A DNA stretch of 58,539 bases from Minisyncoccota bacterium (GTDB taxonomy: Bacteria; Patescibacteriota; Minisyncoccia; JAHIHE01; JAGLIN01), in assembly GCA_028691985.1 (NCBI GenBank), contig JAQUYG010000005.1, positions 1 to 58,539 of the forward strand, in the 5' to 3' direction. Positions 25,407 to 34,200 of the stretch are shown piece after piece. The stretch's first letter is position 1. Every line of letters begins with the position of its first letter. The notes below the pieces were generated by a model. That model saw only the letters and a program-made list of their open reading frames with translations. It did not search any database and had not been told where the DNA came from. Position numbers and translations under genes: made by a program.

Positions 25407-26516
25407 ATGGAGGAAGGAAAAAACAGGAAAGTCATTGTCGGGCTTTCGGGGGGTGTTGATTCCGCCGTCACTGCGATGCTTCTTAAAAAAAAGGGTTACG
25501 ATGTTATCGGAGTTTATATGAAGCTCTGGCGGGAAAAAGATTCTCTCGCGGAGAAAAACTCGGAGAGAGAAGAAGAGAATGCCAGAAAAGTCGCCGAAGC
25601 AGTTGGCGTGAAATTTCTCGTTTGGAATATGAAGAACGATTTTAAGAAGGAAGTGGTAAAATATTTTTTGGATGAATATGCTGCGGGGCGGACCCCGAAT
25701 CCCTGTGTGAAGTGCAACCGTGATATCAAGTTCGGAGTCTTCGTCGAGAAGGCGCTTAAATCTGGAGCGGATTTTGTCGCGACCGGGCATTACGCGAGAA
25801 TTAAAGAAGAGGTTTCTGTCGGCGATGCGGGAAGAAAAAAACATTCTTACAAACTTTTTAAAGCGAAAGATGACAATAAGGATCAATCATATTTTTTGTA
25901 TAACCTAGACCAAAAGACGCTGAAGAAAATTATTTTTCCGCTGGGCGATTTTACAAAAGACGAGGTGCGCGAAATCGCTCGCAAGGAAGGCTTATTCGTT
26001 TATAATAAACTCGAGAGCCAAGAAGTCTGCTTTATCGGGGAGAAATATTATGGTGATTTTTTGAAACGGCAAAAGGTGAAAATGAAAGAAGGTGACATTG
26101 TGGACGAAGCGGGTAATGTTTTCGGAAAGCATCGCGGTCTTCCTTTCTATACCTTGGGGCAAAGGCGAGATATCCGCATCGGTGGTACGGGTCCATATTT
26201 CGTGATAGGCATAGATTATGAGAATAACAGATTGATTGTCAGCAACGAGACGGACAGTGAAAAATTATTGGCGCGTGAGTTCACTCTCTGCGAGGCGCAC
26301 TGGATTGACGGAAAAGCGCCGGAATTCCCTGCTAAGGTTAAAGCGAAAATCAGATATCGTATGGAAGAAATTCCGGCGACAATCCTGAAAAAAAAGAATA
26401 AGATTTTCGTGAGGCTTTCAAAAAAGAGTCGTGCCGTGATGCCCGGGCAGTCGGCGGTTTTCTACCAGCGTGATTGGGTGTTGGGCGGAGGTGTTATCGA
26501 CGAAGTTTTGGATTAG
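25407..26516 (+). CDS. mnmA: tRNA-specific 2-thiouridylase MnmA
   Basis: A 369-aa enzyme that places sulfur on U34 of Lys, Glu and Gln tRNAs. The ATP pyrophosphatase loop is GLSGGVDS (residues 12-19). The catalytic cysteines are Cys103 in PNPCVKCNRDIKFG and Cys207 in SQEVCFIGE. The C-terminal beta domains follow (KHRGLPFYTLGQRRDIRIGG). The length is standard. It needs a sulfur donor such as a cysteine desulfurase, which is not encoded in the window. Confidence 0.96.
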   Translation: MEEGKNRKVIVGLSGGVDSAVTAMLLKKKGYDVIGVYMKLWREKDSLAEKNSEREEENARKVAEAVGVKFLVWNMKNDFKKEVVKYFLDEYAAGRTPNPCVKCNRDIKFGVFVEKALKSGADFVATGHYARIKEEVSVGDAGRKKHSYKLFKAKDDNKDQSYFLYNLDQKTLKKIIFPLGDFTKDEVREIARKEGLFVYNKLESQEVCFIGEKYYGDFLKRQKVKMKEGDIVDEAGNVFGKHRGLPFYTLGQRRDIRIGGTGPYFVIGIDYENNRLIVSNETDSEKLLAREFTLCEAHWIDGKAPEFPAKVKAKIRYRMEEIPATILKKKNKIFVRLSKKSRAVMPGQSAVFYQRDWVLGGGVIDEVLD

Positions 26517-26566
26517 CGTATCGCATAACCTCGTGCGTATACATTTTAAAATTTTTTTAGCAGAAG

Positions 26567-27505
26567 ATGAATCCATATTTTTTTATTTTTGAACTCGGCG
26601 CTATTTTTTTGTTTCTTATGATTTTTTTTCATGAGAGAAAGAATCAAGACATCAGGGAAGTTCTCCTTCTCTCTTTTGCATATGGAATAATTTTGGAGGC
26701 ACTGAATATCTATATGTCTAAACAGTTTTATGTTTATAATTCCGGTTTCGCGTTGGAAATTCTGGGTGTACCTTTGGCAATCGGTGCGGGCTGGGCGGTT
26801 GCCTATTATCTTTCTTCTGAAATTGTCGGCAGATTTGATTTTGTCTGGTGGCAGTCGCCGTTTTTGATGGCGCTGGTCGCTTTTCTTTACGACCTATCCA
26901 TGGATGTTATCGCCATTCGTGCCGGTTTCTGGAGTTGGCAGATTGCGCTTGATGAACAGTGGTTCGGCGTTCCTTATGGCAATTTCTTCGGTTGGCTGGC
27001 AGTCGTCTGGACTTTTGCGCTTTTTATAAATCTGAGTCGTCAGGATTTCATAAAACCCGGCTTTCAGAAAATGATCCGCTTTGCCGCCCCTTTTACATCC
27101 GCCCTTCTCCTCGGAATGCAGATTATGATTTTTACCGATCTTTCCGCGGCTCTCTCTGGCGCTTCCAGTCTTGGCGGGACGATAAAACTTTTTGCCAAGC
27201 AGGATTATTCCTATGCTAATATGCCAGGGGTGCAGGCGATGCAGGGCTATGTACTGCTGGCGATAATTTTAATTTTTTCATATTTATTTTTTAAGGGAGT
27301 TAGGGATAAAAAATTTGTTGGAAAGATAAATAAATTTGTCTTGTTTTGCTCTATTTCCATTCATCTTTTTTTCTTATTTATGCTGTTTACTATGGACATA
27401 TATCGTGATTTGCCGGTTTTGTTCCTCGCATCAATAGTAGCTTTGGCTCTCGATCTTTTTTTTGAGACATATCCACTCGGTTCTTTTGAAAAAAATGAAT
27501 ATTGA
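26567..27505 (+). CDS. CruF/DUF422-like carotenoid-biosynthesis membrane protein
   Basis: A 312-aa polytopic membrane protein with about eight hydrophobic helices. The segment QWFGVPYGNFFGWLAVVWTF resembles the conserved G-x-P-x-x-N-x-x-G-W region of DUF422 proteins, which include the carotenoid hydratase CruF. No other carotenoid gene (phytoene synthase, desaturase or lycopene cyclase) is in the window, so a carotenoid role is not supported by context. The family assignment comes from motif memory and is moderate. Confidence 0.6.
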   Translation: MNPYFFIFELGAIFLFLMIFFHERKNQDIREVLLLSFAYGIILEALNIYMSKQFYVYNSGFALEILGVPLAIGAGWAVAYYLSSEIVGRFDFVWWQSPFLMALVAFLYDLSMDVIAIRAGFWSWQIALDEQWFGVPYGNFFGWLAVVWTFALFINLSRQDFIKPGFQKMIRFAAPFTSALLLGMQIMIFTDLSAALSGASSLGGTIKLFAKQDYSYANMPGVQAMQGYVLLAIILIFSYLFFKGVRDKKFVGKINKFVLFCSISIHLFFLFMLFTMDIYRDLPVLFLASIVALALDLFFETYPLGSFEKNEY

Positions 27506-27530
27506 CATTCGGACATTATGGATGTATGAT
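27502..27530 (+). promoter_or_regulatory. Promoter for the CPA2 antiporter gene
   Basis: TTGACA (27502-27507) and TATGAT (27525-27530) are separated by 17 bases. The -35 box overlaps the stop codon of the upstream gene. Confidence 0.7.
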
Positions 27531-27571
27531 ATAATTCGTTCTAAAAAACTTTTAAAAAATTAATCAAAACA

Positions 27572-28885
27572 ATGTTAAAAAAGAAAAGTCTGTGGTCAGC
27601 GATTATTGTTCTCTCTGTGGCTTTGATGCCGCTAAGTTCATATGCGAGTTCGGCAGAGTCGGCTGAAGGTGCTGTGCCGATAGATCAAGTTTTATTGGCC
27701 TTGGTTATTATCTTGTTTGCTGCGAAAATCGGTGGGGAGCTTTTTGAAAAAATGAAGCAGCCTGCAGTGTTGGGAGAACTTATTTTCGGTATCATCATTG
27801 GTAATTTTGCTCTTTTGTCTGGAGGCGCTTTTTCTTTCGGACATCTTTTTGATAATGAAATCATAAGCACTTTGGCTGAACTTGGTGTTATGATTTTACT
27901 TTTCCAGGTAGGACTTGAATCAAACATAAGAGATTTGATGAAGGTCGGAGTTTCTTCTTTGCTGGTTGCTGTCATTGGTGTAGCTGCTCCTATGGTTTTG
28001 GGATATTATGTCAGTAGCTGGATTTTGCCAGAAGCAGGATTTAACACTTGGCTTTTTATAGGTGCTACTTTGACGGCGACTTCAGTCGGAATTACCGCTC
28101 GAGTTTTGAAGGATTTGGGCAAACTATCAACTCCTGAGGCAAAAATAATCCTGGGAGCTGCGGTTGTTGATGATGTTCTCGGTCTTATAATTCTTTCTAT
28201 CGTTAGCGGTATCATTGTTTCTGGATCTATAAGCATGGGTTCTATTGCTTATACCAGTTCTATTTCTTTGGCATTTCTAGCAGGCTCTGTCATTATCGGT
28301 CTCTGGTCTGCTCCAAAAATCGGAGCTTGGGTTTCTAAGATGCATGTAGAAGGAATGAAAATTGTAACAGCATTTCTTTTTATGTTCGTGATGGCTTACT
28401 TGGCAATTGAAGTAGGATTGGCGGCGATTGTCGGTGCGTTTGCTGCCGGGCTCGTGTTGGATGATGTTATCTTCGTAAATAAGAAAGAGCACCCAATCGA
28501 TGATTTGGTAAAACCTCTTTATTGTATTTTCGTCCCTATCTTTTTTGTACTGATGGGAATCCAAGTTGATATGTCAGTGTTTTTTGATATGCAGGTCATT
28601 TTGATTGCCTTGGGAATTACTGCAGCCTCTATTATCGGCAAACAAGCCTGTTCTGCCGGAGTAAGATGCCCTGAAGCAAATAAGTTGATTGTCGGCATCG
28701 GAATGATTTCCAGAGGTGAAGTCGGACTTATCTTTGCCAGTGTCGGAAAGGGACTCGGTGTTATTAACGATGCAGTCTTCGGAGCTATCGTTATTATGGT
28801 TATTTTAACTACTTTAGTCACTCCACCACTTTTAAAATGGAGCATTCAAAGGAAAGATAAGATGGTTGCGGAAGGCGCGAAGTAA
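27572..28885 (+). CDS. Cation:proton antiporter (CPA2 family)
   Basis: A 437-aa protein with a signal-peptide-like N-terminus (hydrophobic core at about 8-22 ending LSSYASS), followed by about 12 membrane helices. Typical CPA2 features are MKQPAVLGELIFGIIIGNF, TATSVGITARVLKDLG and the ion-site region AAVVDDVLGLIIL, which has the two adjacent Asp residues. It should exchange Na+ or K+ for protons across the cell membrane. There is no C-terminal TrkA-N regulatory domain. It is monocistronic, with its own promoter and terminator. Confidence 0.9.
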   Translation: MLKKKSLWSAIIVLSVALMPLSSYASSAESAEGAVPIDQVLLALVIILFAAKIGGELFEKMKQPAVLGELIFGIIIGNFALLSGGAFSFGHLFDNEIISTLAELGVMILLFQVGLESNIRDLMKVGVSSLLVAVIGVAAPMVLGYYVSSWILPEAGFNTWLFIGATLTATSVGITARVLKDLGKLSTPEAKIILGAAVVDDVLGLIILSIVSGIIVSGSISMGSIAYTSSISLAFLAGSVIIGLWSAPKIGAWVSKMHVEGMKIVTAFLFMFVMAYLAIEVGLAAIVGAFAAGLVLDDVIFVNKKEHPIDDLVKPLYCIFVPIFFVLMGIQVDMSVFFDMQVILIALGITAASIIGKQACSAGVRCPEANKLIVGIGMISRGEVGLIFASVGKGLGVINDAVFGAIVIMVILTTLVTPPLLKWSIQRKDKMVAEGAK

Positions 28886-28915
28886 GAGTCGGTTTTCAAT
28901 CTATTATATAAAAAC

Positions 28916-28939
28916 AGGGGATTAATTCTCCTATTTTTT
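28916..28939 (+). terminator. Intrinsic terminator after the antiporter gene
   Basis: AGGGGA (28916-28921) pairs with TCTCCT (28927-28932, one G-T pair) around TTAAT, followed by six T residues. Confidence 0.7.
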
Positions 28940-28992
28940 GTACCCTTTACAAATATGTTTTGATGTGGTTTATTGTGTTTAGGTGAGAACTT

Positions 28993-29532
28993 GTGAGCTT
29001 AGATCAAGCTGTTGACTCAAGCCGAATGAGTCTGTTTGGTAAATTATTAACAGGGGTGCCTTTGGAAGAGTCAAAAACATCATTAACATGGGAGGAAAAA
29101 GAACGACTGGAAGCTACAGAACAAAAGCTTAAAAAAGAGAAGAGAAGAAGGGGATATCAGTCCAAGATATTTGTTTGGTATGAGAAATATGAAACTAACG
29201 AAGAAAAATGCAAAAATATAGAATTGCCCAATAATGAAGAAGAAAAAATAAAAATAGGAATACAGTTTTTTAATGTCTTGGCTGATCAGTTTATCACTTT
29301 TGGCCCCGAAGCTTCAATGTCTCTCAAAGGAAATACATCCGTAACTTTTTTGGATATTTTGGAAGGGCTGCCTTTTTATATTTTTTTTGGGAAAAGCCAA
29401 AAGGATCAAAAAAGGGTGACAGATATGTCTAAAGAAGGGGAGGGGGCAAAGAGAGCGCGTGAAAAATTTGTTGTGGAAATGAGAATGGCCATGACAATCA
29501 ATGGATTGGTAGATACAAGGATTAAAAATTAA
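28993..29532 (+). CDS. Hypothetical cytosolic protein with GTG start
   Basis: A 179-aa soluble, charged protein with a coiled-coil-prone segment at about 35-55 (KERLEATEQKLKKEKRRRGY) and no membrane helix or signal peptide. I do not recognise it. The GTG start at 28993 is supported by AGGTGAG at 28981-28987, one of the few Shine-Dalgarno-like sequences in this window. It stands alone between two terminators, and its AT-rich codon use resembles other accessory genes here. Confidence 0.6.
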   Translation: MSLDQAVDSSRMSLFGKLLTGVPLEESKTSLTWEEKERLEATEQKLKKEKRRRGYQSKIFVWYEKYETNEEKCKNIELPNNEEEKIKIGIQFFNVLADQFITFGPEASMSLKGNTSVTFLDILEGLPFYIFFGKSQKDQKRVTDMSKEGEGAKRAREKFVVEMRMAMTINGLVDTRIKN

Positions 29533-29533
29533 G

Positions 29534-29570
29534 ATAGAAAATTTTAAGAAATATAAAATTTCTATTTGAT
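29534..29570 (+). terminator. AT-rich intrinsic terminator
   Basis: ATAGAAAATTTT (29534-29545) pairs with AAAATTTCTAT (29555-29565), with one bulge, and T-rich sequence follows. The stem is A/T-only apart from one pair, so its efficiency is uncertain. Confidence 0.45.
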
Positions 29571-29639
29571 TTTTACCTTGTTTTTTTATTTCAAAAAAAA
29601 TGATATAATGAAAACATAACGAAAAATAAAAAACAATAA

Positions 29640-30836
29640 ATGATCAAAAAAATTATGGCAAAGTTAAAAGGTAAAAAATATGAGGCGCTGACAGGAGGCG
29701 CTGCGGTTGCTGAGGCGATGAGGCAAATTGATCCGGATGTGGTGGCGGCCTATCCTATTACGCCGCAGACTCCGATTATTGAGACCTTTGCGCAGTTTGT
29801 GGCAGACGGCAAAGTCAGTACGGAGCTTATCGATGTTGAATCGGAGCATAGCGCGCTTTCTGCTGTTGTGGGAGCATCCGCTGCTGGTGGAAGGGCGATG
29901 ACGGCGACTTCCTCTCAGGGTTTGGCTCTGATGGCGGAAATTGTTTATGTCGCTTCCGGTTCCAGACTTCCGATTTTGATGGCAATTTCTAATCGTGCAC
30001 TTTCGGCCCCGATAAACATCCATTGCGATCACAACGATTCAATGTTTTTGCGTGATGCTTCTTGGATGCAGTTTTATAGTGAGAATGCACAGGAGGTTTA
30101 TGATAACACTTTGATTGCGCTCAAAGTTGCGGAGAACAAAAAAGTGCAATTGCCAGTGATGGTAATGCAAGACGGATTTATCACTTCGCATAATGTGGAG
30201 AATGTTTTGATTCTTGCCGATAAGAAAGTGAAAAGTTTTGTGGGAAAATACGAACCGGAATATCCTCTTCTCAATCTTGAAAAACCTGTGACGGTCGGAC
30301 CGCTTGATCTTTTCGATTATTTCTTTGAACATAAATATCAGCAGATAGAAGCGATGGAAGAATCTCGAAAAGTAATCAAAGAAGTTGATAAAGAATTTTA
30401 TAAACTTACGGGCAGAAAATACGATTTCATAGAAAAATACAAAACCGTTGATGCAGATTTCGTAATCGTGGCACTTTCTTCGACTTGTGGTACGGCAAAG
30501 ATGGTCGTCGATGATTTACGCAAGAAGGGAAAGAAGGTCGGGCTTTTGAAAATCAGAGTGATGCGTCCATTTCCCGAACAGGAGATTGCCAAAGCGTTGG
30601 AGGGAAAAAAAGCGGTAGCAGTTTTAGACAGGTCCAATTCTTACGGATCCACCAGCCCGGTTTTCACAGAGGTTCGGTCGGCGCTTTATAATCTTAAGAA
30701 GAGACCGAAATTGCAGAACTATGTGTATGGACTAGGAGGTAGAAACATCGGACTCAAAGACATAGAGAAGGTTTTTGAGGAATTGATAAAGGGTCAAGTT
30801 TCGGATAATATCAAATACATCGGGCTGAGGAAATAG
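29640..30836 (+). CDS. porA: 2-oxoacid:ferredoxin oxidoreductase alpha subunit (PorA-like)
   Basis: A 398-aa subunit. The N-terminal pyrimidine-binding domain includes AYPITPQTPIIETFAQF and VESEHSALSAVVGASAAGGR, and domain II/III follows with PVMVMQDGFITSH and FVIVALSSTCGTAK. In PFOR this subunit pairs with the TPP-binding beta subunit and the gamma/delta ferredoxin-type subunits to convert pyruvate to acetyl-CoA with reduced ferredoxin. Those partners are not adjacent: a terminator and a palindromic repeat follow. They may lie elsewhere. A second in-frame ATG lies at 29655. Confidence 0.9.
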   Translation: MIKKIMAKLKGKKYEALTGGAAVAEAMRQIDPDVVAAYPITPQTPIIETFAQFVADGKVSTELIDVESEHSALSAVVGASAAGGRAMTATSSQGLALMAEIVYVASGSRLPILMAISNRALSAPINIHCDHNDSMFLRDASWMQFYSENAQEVYDNTLIALKVAENKKVQLPVMVMQDGFITSHNVENVLILADKKVKSFVGKYEPEYPLLNLEKPVTVGPLDLFDYFFEHKYQQIEAMEESRKVIKEVDKEFYKLTGRKYDFIEKYKTVDADFVIVALSSTCGTAKMVVDDLRKKGKKVGLLKIRVMRPFPEQEIAKALEGKKAVAVLDRSNSYGSTSPVFTEVRSALYNLKKRPKLQNYVYGLGGRNIGLKDIEKVFEELIKGQVSDNIKYIGLRK

Positions 30837-30875
30837 ATTTAAAAAGGTTAGATACTTTCCCTAGGGGCAAAGCAG

Positions 30876-30913
30876 GGACAGTCCTTTTGATTCTGTAAGG
30901 ATAGTCCTTTTTT
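30876..30913 (+). terminator. Strong intrinsic terminator after porA
   Basis: GGACAGTCCTT (30876-30886) pairs with AAGGATAGTCC (30897-30907), ten pairs with one mismatch, followed by six T residues. It shows that porA is not co-transcribed with downstream genes. Confidence 0.8.
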
Positions 30914-30919
30914 GTACAT

Positions 30920-31025
30920 GGAGTAGCAGACTTCAGTCTGCGCTGCTGTCCTACGCGGGAATAACCAACTCATATGTCGCATTTTTCGGCTTAGGATAGC
31001 CGCGTAGGTTGGAATCAGCTACTCC
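30920..31025. repeat. 106-base palindromic element with inverted ends
   Basis: The element begins GGAGTAGC (30920-30927) and ends GCTACTCC (31018-31025), a perfect 8-bp inverted pair. Inside, CCTACGCGG (30950-30958) pairs with CCGCGTAGG (31000-31008), and the left arm holds the hairpin GCAGAC-TTCA-GTCTGC. The left 37 bases repeat at 17508-17544. It has no coding capacity and resembles a REP- or MITE-like unit. Confidence 0.7.
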
Positions 31026-31106
31026 CGCACAATATTTTTTTCATTTGCTCAATTGTCTTTATCGTGCTAAATTATAAAAAGTTAATAAATTTTTATATTG
31101 CTATTT

Positions 31107-31793
31107 ATGAAAAAAGGAAGTACTTATATTTTGTCGCTCGGCGGTTCGCTCATTGTTCCTGAAGAGGTTGATCACAAATTTTTGAAAAGTTTTATTGAAC
31201 TTATAACAAAGCGCACAGAGCAGGGGGATCGGTTTATTATCGTTTGTGGCGGCGGGGGATTGAATCGCAAATATAATAATGCGGCACAGCAGATTCGCAA
31301 GATGTCTAACGAGGAATTGGATTGGCTTGGAATCCATGCCACGCGTTATAACGCCCATCTCGTGCGAATAATATTCGGCAAACTTGCCTATAAAGATATC
31401 ATCGTTAATCCTTATGAGAAAGTGAAAACTGCCAAGCCGATCATAGTCGGTGCCGGTTATGAACCGGGATGGTCAAGTGACTATGACGCGGTCTATCTTG
31501 CCAACACCTACAAGATAAAAAATGTCGCTAATCTTTCCAATATTGATTATGCTTATGATAAGGATCCGAGAGAATTTCCGGATGCTAAAAAGATTAAAGA
31601 TATTTCCTGGGCAGATTTCCGCAAAATCGTGGGTGACAAGTGGGAGCCGCGAATGAGCAAACCTTTCGACCCCATCGCCAGCCGCGAAGCAGAAAAACTC
31701 GGGCTTGAAGTTGCAATTATGAATGGTAAGAAACTTAAGAATCTGGAGAAATATCTGAACGGGGAAAAGTTTGCAGGGACGGTGATAAAATAG
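31107..31793 (+). CDS. pyrH: UMP kinase-like amino-acid-kinase family protein (archaeal type)
   Basis: A 228-aa protein of the amino acid kinase fold. The substrate and phosphate loops are LSLGGSLI and IIVCGGGGLNRKY, with the lid region NIDYAYDKDPREFPDAKKI, the pattern of archaeal-type UMP kinases. It would phosphorylate UMP to UDP for RNA and nucleotide-sugar synthesis. ATG 31107 is preferred over the in-frame TTG at 31098. It is not near frr or tsf, the common bacterial partners. Another small-molecule kinase of the same fold cannot be excluded. Confidence 0.82.
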   Translation: MKKGSTYILSLGGSLIVPEEVDHKFLKSFIELITKRTEQGDRFIIVCGGGGLNRKYNNAAQQIRKMSNEELDWLGIHATRYNAHLVRIIFGKLAYKDIIVNPYEKVKTAKPIIVGAGYEPGWSSDYDAVYLANTYKIKNVANLSNIDYAYDKDPREFPDAKKIKDISWADFRKIVGDKWEPRMSKPFDPIASREAEKLGLEVAIMNGKKLKNLEKYLNGEKFAGTVIK

Positions 31794-31816
31794 GGTAGGA
31801 AAATATATTTTTAGTC

Positions 31817-31850
31817 AAACAGGAAATAAACATTGTTATTTTCTGTTTTT
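31817..31850 (+). terminator. Intrinsic terminator after the UMP-kinase-like gene
   Basis: AAACAGGAAATAA (31817-31829) pairs over 13 positions (one G-T) with TTATTTTCTGTTT (31836-31848), and the T-run continues to 31850. Confidence 0.75.
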
Positions 31851-31860
31851 GTGTTATATT
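31833..31860 (+). promoter_or_regulatory. Candidate promoter overlapping the terminator
   Basis: TTGTTA (31833-31838) and TATATT (31855-31860) are 16 bases apart, and a clear Shine-Dalgarno lies about 15 bases further on. The -35 box falls inside the preceding terminator hairpin. Confidence 0.4.
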
Positions 31861-31889
31861 TCTAAAAAAAGACATAGGAGGCAGATCTT

Positions 31890-32303
31890 TTGCAAAATGT
31901 TTCAGGGGAGATTTCCCCAATAGTAGGCTTGGCTTTTGTTATTTCTTATGTTCTTGCTTTGTATATAGGTAGGATATTATTACAAACCAAGAGGGGAGAT
32001 AGATTTTTCTCAGTATTTTTTAGGAGGACAGAAAAAGAATGCAAAAAGCGTTCGGGTGATCTCAATATAGGGAAAAGTTTTACTGTCCATTTTAGCAGAA
32101 AAAGAGAGCTATTGTTTATATTTGCTTGCCTTATACTAGTAGGCATATCATATTTAGTAAGCACACTTTTTTTATCTATTGCGTTAGGGATGTCCTTTGG
32201 CATGATCCATGTAACAGATATGATTATTGCTTACCAAGAAGCAGAGCTTATCTATAAAATAATACCTGAAAAAGATTTTCATTACATCAGCTCTAAAAGA
32301 TAA
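31890..32303 (+). CDS. Small membrane protein with TTG start and full Shine-Dalgarno
   Basis: A 137-aa protein with hydrophobic helices at about 11-30 (VGLAFVISYVLALYIGRILL), 74-92 (LLFIFACLILVGISYLV) and 93-112 (LFLSIALGMSFGMI), and a basic loop between the first two. I do not recognise it. The TTG at 31890 is supported by a perfect AGGAGG at 31876-31881, 8 bases upstream. It stands alone between the UMP-kinase-like gene and tsaC and has its own promoter-like sequence. Confidence 0.6.
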   Translation: MQNVSGEISPIVGLAFVISYVLALYIGRILLQTKRGDRFFSVFFRRTEKECKKRSGDLNIGKSFTVHFSRKRELLFIFACLILVGISYLVSTLFLSIALGMSFGMIHVTDMIIAYQEAELIYKIIPEKDFHYISSKR

Positions 32304-32343
32304 TTATCTTCCAGAGCCTCTTTTTTTGTGCTAAAATATACTC

Positions 32344-33000
32344 ATGAAAGAAATAAGATTGGACGAGAATAATCCAGAGACAATCGAAGCAGTAGCAGAA
32401 AAATCCCGCGAGGTTTTGGAAACCGGAGGCGTGATCGTTTTTCCTACGGACACGATTTATGGACTGGGCGTGAATGCTTTCGATGAAAACGCAATTTCAA
32501 GGATATATAAAATCAAAAAGCGCAATCAGAATAAGCCGATTTCTATTTTGGTGCGTGATATGGAGATGGCAAAGAGAGTCGCTTGTATTGATTCACGCGC
32601 AGAAGTGATACTGAACCGTTTTTGGCCAGGACCAGTTACGGTCATATTGCGCAAGAAGGATAAGATTTCTTATGTGCTGACTGCTGACACGGAAAATATT
32701 GCAGTCCGTATCCCAGACAGTAAATTTATCAAAAAACTGTTTGAAAAAATCGATTTTCCAATAACGGCGACCAGCGCTAATATTTCCGGTGAGGAAAACT
32801 CCTTGTCTGTTTCCGAGATAAAAGAAAAGTTTGCCGAGGCGGGGATTCTGCCCGATCTGATTATAGACGCAGGCGCGCTTGAAGACCCGACCCCGTCGGT
32901 AATCATAAATCTGACGGATGTCAGTCATCCTAAACTGGTCCGGATGGGCTCTGTCGGCAAAGATAAATTCGAAGATTTTTTAAGAAAATTTATCGGTTGA
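32344..33000 (+). CDS. tsaC: L-threonylcarbamoyladenylate synthase (YrdC/Sua5 family)
   Basis: A 218-aa YrdC-domain protein that makes threonylcarbamoyl-AMP for the t6A37 modification of tRNAs reading ANN codons. Features are GVIVFPTDTIYGLGVNA, the KRNQNKPISILV substrate loop and ATSANISGEENS. The length fits the YrdC domain with a short C-terminal extension and no Sua5 domain. It ends with TGA. TsaB, TsaD and TsaE are not in the window. Confidence 0.94.
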   Translation: MKEIRLDENNPETIEAVAEKSREVLETGGVIVFPTDTIYGLGVNAFDENAISRIYKIKKRNQNKPISILVRDMEMAKRVACIDSRAEVILNRFWPGPVTVILRKKDKISYVLTADTENIAVRIPDSKFIKKLFEKIDFPITATSANISGEENSLSVSEIKEKFAEAGILPDLIIDAGALEDPTPSVIINLTDVSHPKLVRMGSVGKDKFEDFLRKFIG

Positions 33001-33005
33001 TTTTT

Positions 33006-34190
33006 ATGATGGATTTTGCACGCAAATACTATATGAAACACAACTTGCAGCAGCAAATCAAAGAGTTGTATTTTTCCATAACGGTTCGGAATCTCGCGAT
33101 TTCGATGATTTCGATTTTCGAACCGATCTATCTCTATCGGCTTTATGGGTCCATACAGGTTGTTTTTCTTTTTTATACGATTTTGTATCTCCTATATTTT
33201 TTTACTATACCTCTTGGTGCCAAGGCGGCGGCCAGATATGGTTTTGAACATTGCATTTTCTATAGCACCCCCTTCTTGATAATGTACTATCTATCTCTTT
33301 CTCTGTTGGAAACTACTCCCAATCTTATCTTTTTTGCCCTTCTTTGTATCGTCGCCGACAAGACGCTTCTTCGCCCCGCTTATCACGCGGATATGTCACA
33401 TTATGGCAAGACCGGTTATCGCGGTAGGGAAGTCGGCGCACTTTCTTTCTTGGAGTCGTTTTCTGGGATGCTGGGTCCGGTAATCGGAGGTATATTGCTA
33501 ACAATTTTTGGATTCAAAGCCTTGTTTGTGCTGGTCTCTTTGATTATTCTTTTGTCGACTGTTCCGATGCTTTTAACTAAAGAGAAATTTAAGTCCGTCG
33601 AATTTTCCTATTGGGAGGCGATGAAAAATTTTTTGAAACCGCGCGGTATATACAAAAGAAGGGATTCTATGTCTTTCGCGGGATATGGAGAAGAGCTGAT
33701 TGTTTCTGAGGGTTGGCCGATTTTTATCTCACTTTTTCTAGTCGGTCTCCATACTATCGGTTTTGTTGTCAGTGTCGCTTCCGTGCTGGTCGCGCTTGTA
33801 AAACTTTACGCAGGTAGGATTTCTGATAAACTTACAAGAGAGAAGAAAAGAAAATGGGTTGCATACAATTCCGCACTTTATGCCGGGCTAAATTTTTGTC
33901 GTCCTTTTGTTAATAACTGGTTTGGTGTGCTTTCTGTAAATTTTCTCTCTAACACTTTAAAATCGGGAATCATATACCCTTATTTTACTTTTGTTTATAG
34001 CGCAGCGGGAACTAATAAGAGCTTTTTAAAGTACGCTGTTTTCTATGAAATGTCTCTCGCTTTTGGAAAATTTGTTGTCGGTTCCAGTTTGCTGCTCCTA
34101 TCCTTATCTTTTACAGGTCTAGGTTTCTGGTATGTCGCTTTTATCCTTGCCGGTCTTTGGTCTCTACTCTTTTCTTTATTAAAATTCTAA
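33006..34190 (+). CDS. MFS-like transporter
   Basis: A 394-aa protein with about 12 hydrophobic helices and the basic inter-helix loops typical of the major facilitator fold (for example RPAYHADMSHYGKTGYRGRE after helix 4 and GRISDKLTREKKRKW near the middle). The substrate is unknown. The ATG at 33006 starts 5 bases after tsaC ends; an upstream TTG would overlap tsaC. It is followed by uppP after 10 bases, so tsaC-MFS-uppP look like one transcript. Confidence 0.75.
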   Translation: MMDFARKYYMKHNLQQQIKELYFSITVRNLAISMISIFEPIYLYRLYGSIQVVFLFYTILYLLYFFTIPLGAKAAARYGFEHCIFYSTPFLIMYYLSLSLLETTPNLIFFALLCIVADKTLLRPAYHADMSHYGKTGYRGREVGALSFLESFSGMLGPVIGGILLTIFGFKALFVLVSLIILLSTVPMLLTKEKFKSVEFSYWEAMKNFLKPRGIYKRRDSMSFAGYGEELIVSEGWPIFISLFLVGLHTIGFVVSVASVLVALVKLYAGRISDKLTREKKRKWVAYNSALYAGLNFCRPFVNNWFGVLSVNFLSNTLKSGIIYPYFTFVYSAAGTNKSFLKYAVFYEMSLAFGKFVVGSSLLLLSLSFTGLGFWYVAFILAGLWSLLFSLLKF

Positions 34191-34200
34191 ACGAAATAAA

